A stretch of 64,000 bases of DNA, taken from positions 2,318,501-2,382,500 of the forward strand of contig NC_022524.1 in NCBI RefSeq assembly GCF_000473245.1, written 5' to 3'. How positions within the stretch are numbered: position 1 is the first letter of the stretch; each line of letters opens with the position of its first letter. This DNA is from Bacillus infantis NRRL B-14911. Lineage in GTDB: Bacteria > Bacillota > Bacilli > Bacillales > Cytobacillaceae. A model generated the notes under the pieces. It saw nothing but the letters and a program-made list of their open reading frames with translations. It was not told the DNA's origin and searched no databases. Positions 61,798 to 64,000 of the stretch are shown here, piece after piece. The position numbers and the translations under genes were made by a program.

Positions 61798-61861
61798 ATG
61801 ATCCTTCCTCTAAGTACAGATTAAGCTCCAGGCAGGAAAAGTTGTTTCCCGTCCATACTTT

Positions 61862-61891
61862 AGTATATTACAGAACGTATGTTCTATTCAA
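61862..61891 (-). promoter_or_regulatory. Promoter with LexA/SOS box
   Basis: On the minus strand TTGAAT (61886-61891), 18-bp spacer, TATACT (61862-61867). The spacer contains GAACATACGTTC (61873-61884), a perfect palindromic match to the Bacillus LexA pattern GAACnnnnGTTC. LexA bound here would cover the promoter of the 79-aa gene. Confidence 0.8.
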
Positions 61892-62016
61892 TTCATCAGT
61901 TTTACTGGTTTTTATATGATCTAATCGGGTATTCAATTAATATATGAAGTATTCTTGTAATTGTTTAAATTTTCAAATAATAAGAATTTACATGCATACA
62001 GGAAGGAGGCTTTAAG

Positions 62017-62262
62017 ATGAAGAATATCCTTGATATTAAAGGCAGGCTGAATCCATATTGGTTCAATAAAGTTATTTTCAAGGTTTATATCGCTGACGCA
62101 GTGGATGAGAAAACAGTGGAATTGGAAGGTCAGAAGCTTGTTGTGGTCAATGAAACTGAAAAATTGAAGCCCGGCGAGAAGCTCAAAGTCGAGTTTCTGA
62201 ACATGTGGTTTGTCTATAGCCGGATACCACGCGCAGATCAGCCAGCCAAGCAGCCGCTTTAA
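62017..62262 (+). CDS. Small hypothetical protein, 81 aa
   Basis: A beta-rich 81-residue protein: MKNILDIKGRLNPYWFNKVI, FKVYIADAVDEKTVELEGQK and LKPGEKLKVEFLNMWFVYSR, resembling a small OB/Sm-like barrel, which is only an impression. The ATG follows AGGAAGGAGGCTTTAAG. No family recognised. Confidence 0.8.
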   Translation: MKNILDIKGRLNPYWFNKVIFKVYIADAVDEKTVELEGQKLVVVNETEKLKPGEKLKVEFLNMWFVYSRIPRADQPAKQPL

Positions 62263-62373
62263 CTCAAAAGCCGCTTTTTTCTTCTCCTTCCTTCTTTTAT
62301 TTTTATATTTCACTAGTGATGTTCTTCACTTTCTTTTATAATATGAAAATAAAAGAAAAAAGGAGATTTAACC

Positions 62374-62610
62374 TTGGATAAAGAAATCATTAAGTTTATC
62401 AGAAAGAATTATAATCTTTCACAGCGTGAATTCGCCAAAATGATTAATTGCAGCTTTTCACTGGTTGCTTTGATTGAAATCGGGAAACGCAATGTTTCAG
62501 ACAATATAGAAAAAAAGATTAAAAATGCGTTCGGACTTGAAGCGCAGGATATTGAATCCATTACCAGCATCATTAAGGAAATCGGCCGCGGTATGCCTCC
62601 TTTCAGCTAA
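62374..62610 (+). CDS. XRE-family helix-turn-helix protein
   Basis: A 78-residue single-domain Cro/C1-type HTH: FIRKNYNLSQREFAKMINCS and FSLVALIEIGKRNVSDNIEK form helices 1-4, followed by a C-terminal helix. Such short XRE proteins are often autorepressors or parts of small regulatory or toxin-antitoxin modules, but no partner gene is adjacent. Start is TTG behind AAAAAAGGAG at 9-nt spacing. Confidence 0.88.
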   Translation: MDKEIIKFIRKNYNLSQREFAKMINCSFSLVALIEIGKRNVSDNIEKKIKNAFGLEAQDIESITSIIKEIGRGMPPFS

Positions 62611-62766
62611 AAAGCCTGGATGGGAGGAAATACCTCTGCTTAGCCCTCCCCGCTTTGGCCGTTTTCCAGCTGGATTACTTGATACAGCGCAACAGATTTC
62701 CCTCTGTTAATAATATTCTACTAGTATTCAGATCCCCTTCAGATTTGATTTTCTCACCTTTCAGTT

Positions 62767-63945
62767 TTAATCTTGATTCTGAACCTGTCCCTTGCCAAGG
62801 AACATCCCTGATGCAGTCCTGACAGGAGAAATAAGGTGAAAATAGTTTGCCTCCCCAGGGGAAGAGATCAGGATTGGCTTCATTGTCCCATAAAGCCTTA
62901 TTTTAATATATTCTGACTCTGTTCCTATCAGCGCATCCGCCAGATAACTCCCATTTATTACTGCTGAAGCTTCTGTTTCTCCTCTGATGCTCTGCAATTC
63001 CTGCACCTCCTCGATCATGCCCATTTCAGACATTGGGGAAGATATAGTGATGGAGTTTTCATCCTTGGCTTGGATGGAAACAAGAGAGCTTCTTTTTTCT
63101 CCAGCAAATATCATTGTCCGCTTGACACCTTGAAGAAGGTGCTTCCTATTGATGACTAACTCTGTTTTGCACCCTTCCGGCTTCAGTTTCTCAGAAGAGG
63201 GAAATCTGCCGGTCAAAAGCGAAGAGCAGAAACGGAATGTTGATGTGGCGAATACGGCCTGTGAATCAGATATATAAATGGCTGCTTCTCCGCTTGGTGA
63301 CTTGCCTATCAATTTGAGCAATTCTGCTGCATTTCTTGCCGGGAGAGTAAATGACTGGCTGAACCCAGCAGAGCCGTCAGCTTTCCACATGGCAAGCCGG
63401 CTTGAATCTGTCGCCGTGAATGTCAGCCCGTTTTCATCAAATGCCAGATTGATGCCTTCCAGGATTGGCCTTGAGCTTGTTTTGGCCGCAGATGCAGCTG
63501 TATTCCTCAATCCTGCTGCAAGATCAGATGCTTCCAATGGATATATATAAGGAAACTCTACATGTGCTCTATCAGGAAACTGGTCTAGCGGGAAACCCGC
63601 AATCGCTGCGGAAATCTGCTTGTCCATTGAATTAATCAGGATTTTATGTGAAGTGGAAGCTTTGATGCTTAAACGGCCAGGTATTTTCCTGATGACTTCA
63701 GAAAGCATTCTTCCATCAGCTGCCAGCTTTCCATATTCCAATATATCCAGGCCAGAATCCCTGCAGTTTATTAATGGGTGCTCAAAGATCACAGAGCGGT
63801 CCCCGTTTCCGGAAGAGACAGAAAGGCCTCCGCTGTGTGCTTCTATCATAACGAGTTTGCCAGCAGCACTATGGCTTCCCCCTGCGATTCTTGCCGCCTC
63901 ACTGATGCTTTCAAAAATACTCTCACCATTTACTTTAAATTCCAT
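62767..63945 (-). CDS. DNA polymerase III beta-subunit (sliding clamp) paralogue
   Basis: About 392 residues with the three-domain clamp pattern: MEFKVNGESIFESISEAARI, SRPILEGINLAFDENGLTFT-A-T-D-S-x-R-L-A (the conserved start of domain II), FTLPARNAAELLKLIG, and an end HLISPVRTAS, near the canonical LPVRTY. It is diverged from housekeeping DnaN (378 aa) and carries an extra C-terminal ~15 residues (GMFLGKGQVQNQD). It is not next to dnaA/recF, so it is a second clamp. ATG 63943-63945 follows AAAGGAGG at 8-nt spacing. Confidence 0.88.
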   Translation of the reverse strand: MEFKVNGESIFESISEAARIAGGSHSAAGKLVMIEAHSGGLSVSSGNGDRSVIFEHPLINCRDSGLDILEYGKLAADGRMLSEVIRKIPGRLSIKASTSHKILINSMDKQISAAIAGFPLDQFPDRAHVEFPYIYPLEASDLAAGLRNTAASAAKTSSRPILEGINLAFDENGLTFTATDSSRLAMWKADGSAGFSQSFTLPARNAAELLKLIGKSPSGEAAIYISDSQAVFATSTFRFCSSLLTGRFPSSEKLKPEGCKTELVINRKHLLQGVKRTMIFAGEKRSSLVSIQAKDENSITISSPMSEMGMIEEVQELQSIRGETEASAVINGSYLADALIGTESEYIKIRLYGTMKPILISSPGEANYFHLISPVRTASGMFLGKGQVQNQD

Positions 63946-64000
63946 CTGGTCCACCTCCTTTGATATGAGAATAGCTCTCTTTCACTGCTAAATCCGCCTG

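Noticed and set aside
63935-64000. End of an upstream minus-strand gene overlapping the clamp paralogue start
   Set aside because: One frame is open from the right edge to a TAA overlapping the ATG (last residues SHIKGGGPDGI), but a second frame is open too and 21 codons are too few to decide.

Overview
The window is a low-to-moderate GC Firmicutes chromosome segment, most likely from an aerobic, endospore-forming Bacillaceae species close to Bacillus/Cytobacillus. Support: a three-gene GerA-type germinant receptor operon, an SspH spore protein, an Sda sporulation checkpoint protein, strong AAGGAGG-type ribosome binding sites, S-box, T-box, TPP and cobalamin riboswitches, cre-like sites, and many small Bacillus-type proteins. 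No tRNA, rRNA, IS element, prophage or CRISPR array is visible. It is core-like chromosome with an accessory flavour in its small genes and intergenic repeats.

Layout. 1-3.1 kb: end of an acyl-CoA synthetase gene, a methyltransferase, and a three-gene minus-strand operon (AAC(3)-like, VOC, YjbQ). 3.4-8.0 kb: sda and the odhAB 2-oxoglutarate dehydrogenase operon. 8.2-16.9 kb: a possible short RNA, sspH, then an S-box riboswitch driving metI-metC-yitJ-metH. 17-20.4 kb: an intergenic repeat, a membrane protein and the 5-oxoprolinase genes pxpB-pxpC-pxpA. 20.4-31.8 kb: small proteins, an MBL hydrolase, a MerR regulator next to a CNNM/CorC-type membrane protein, YitT, a DDAH-like hydrolase, an AI-2E transporter, a GNAT and a truncated CpdB-like phosphoesterase. 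31.9-32.5 kb: a tandem hairpin array. 32.5-39.5 kb: panE, a CstA/BtsT-type pyruvate transporter with its LytS/LytT-type two-component system (regulator frameshifted), Nudix, bioY, yqhV. 39.9-48 kb: subtilisin-like protease, YkoP-like protein, a CDF transporter, the ger operon, a YdbM-like acyl-CoA dehydrogenase. 48.1-48.7 kb: a second tandem hairpin array. 48.8-56.6 kb: ComFB, czrA/czcD zinc efflux, bactofilin-like protein, an RsbR paralogue, a T-box-controlled second-type methionyl-tRNA synthetase, and a thioesterase behind a cobalamin riboswitch. 56.7-64 kb: potABCD, TPP-controlled thiT, an SOS-promoter small zinc-finger-like protein, an XRE regulator and a divergent DNA polymerase III beta-clamp paralogue.

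Cofactor and methionine control recur: S-box (met operon), Met T-box (MetRS), cobalamin riboswitch, TPP riboswitch and a BirA operator lie in one window, and MetH is B12-dependent.

The strongest unexplained signal is two unrelated-sequence arrays with the same architecture: each about 11 tandem copies of a 52-bp unit made of two ~14-15-nt inverted arms separated by a short (~5-7 nt) and a long (~17 nt) segment, plus a degenerate two-copy relative at 17.1 kb with 51-bp spacing. Other items worth checking are the riboswitch/thioesterase pairing, the frameshifted LytTR regulator, the start-less MerR gene, a hairpin between ribosome binding site and start codon, the SOS-type promoter and the beta-clamp paralogue. 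All functional calls come from reading motifs; no database search was run.
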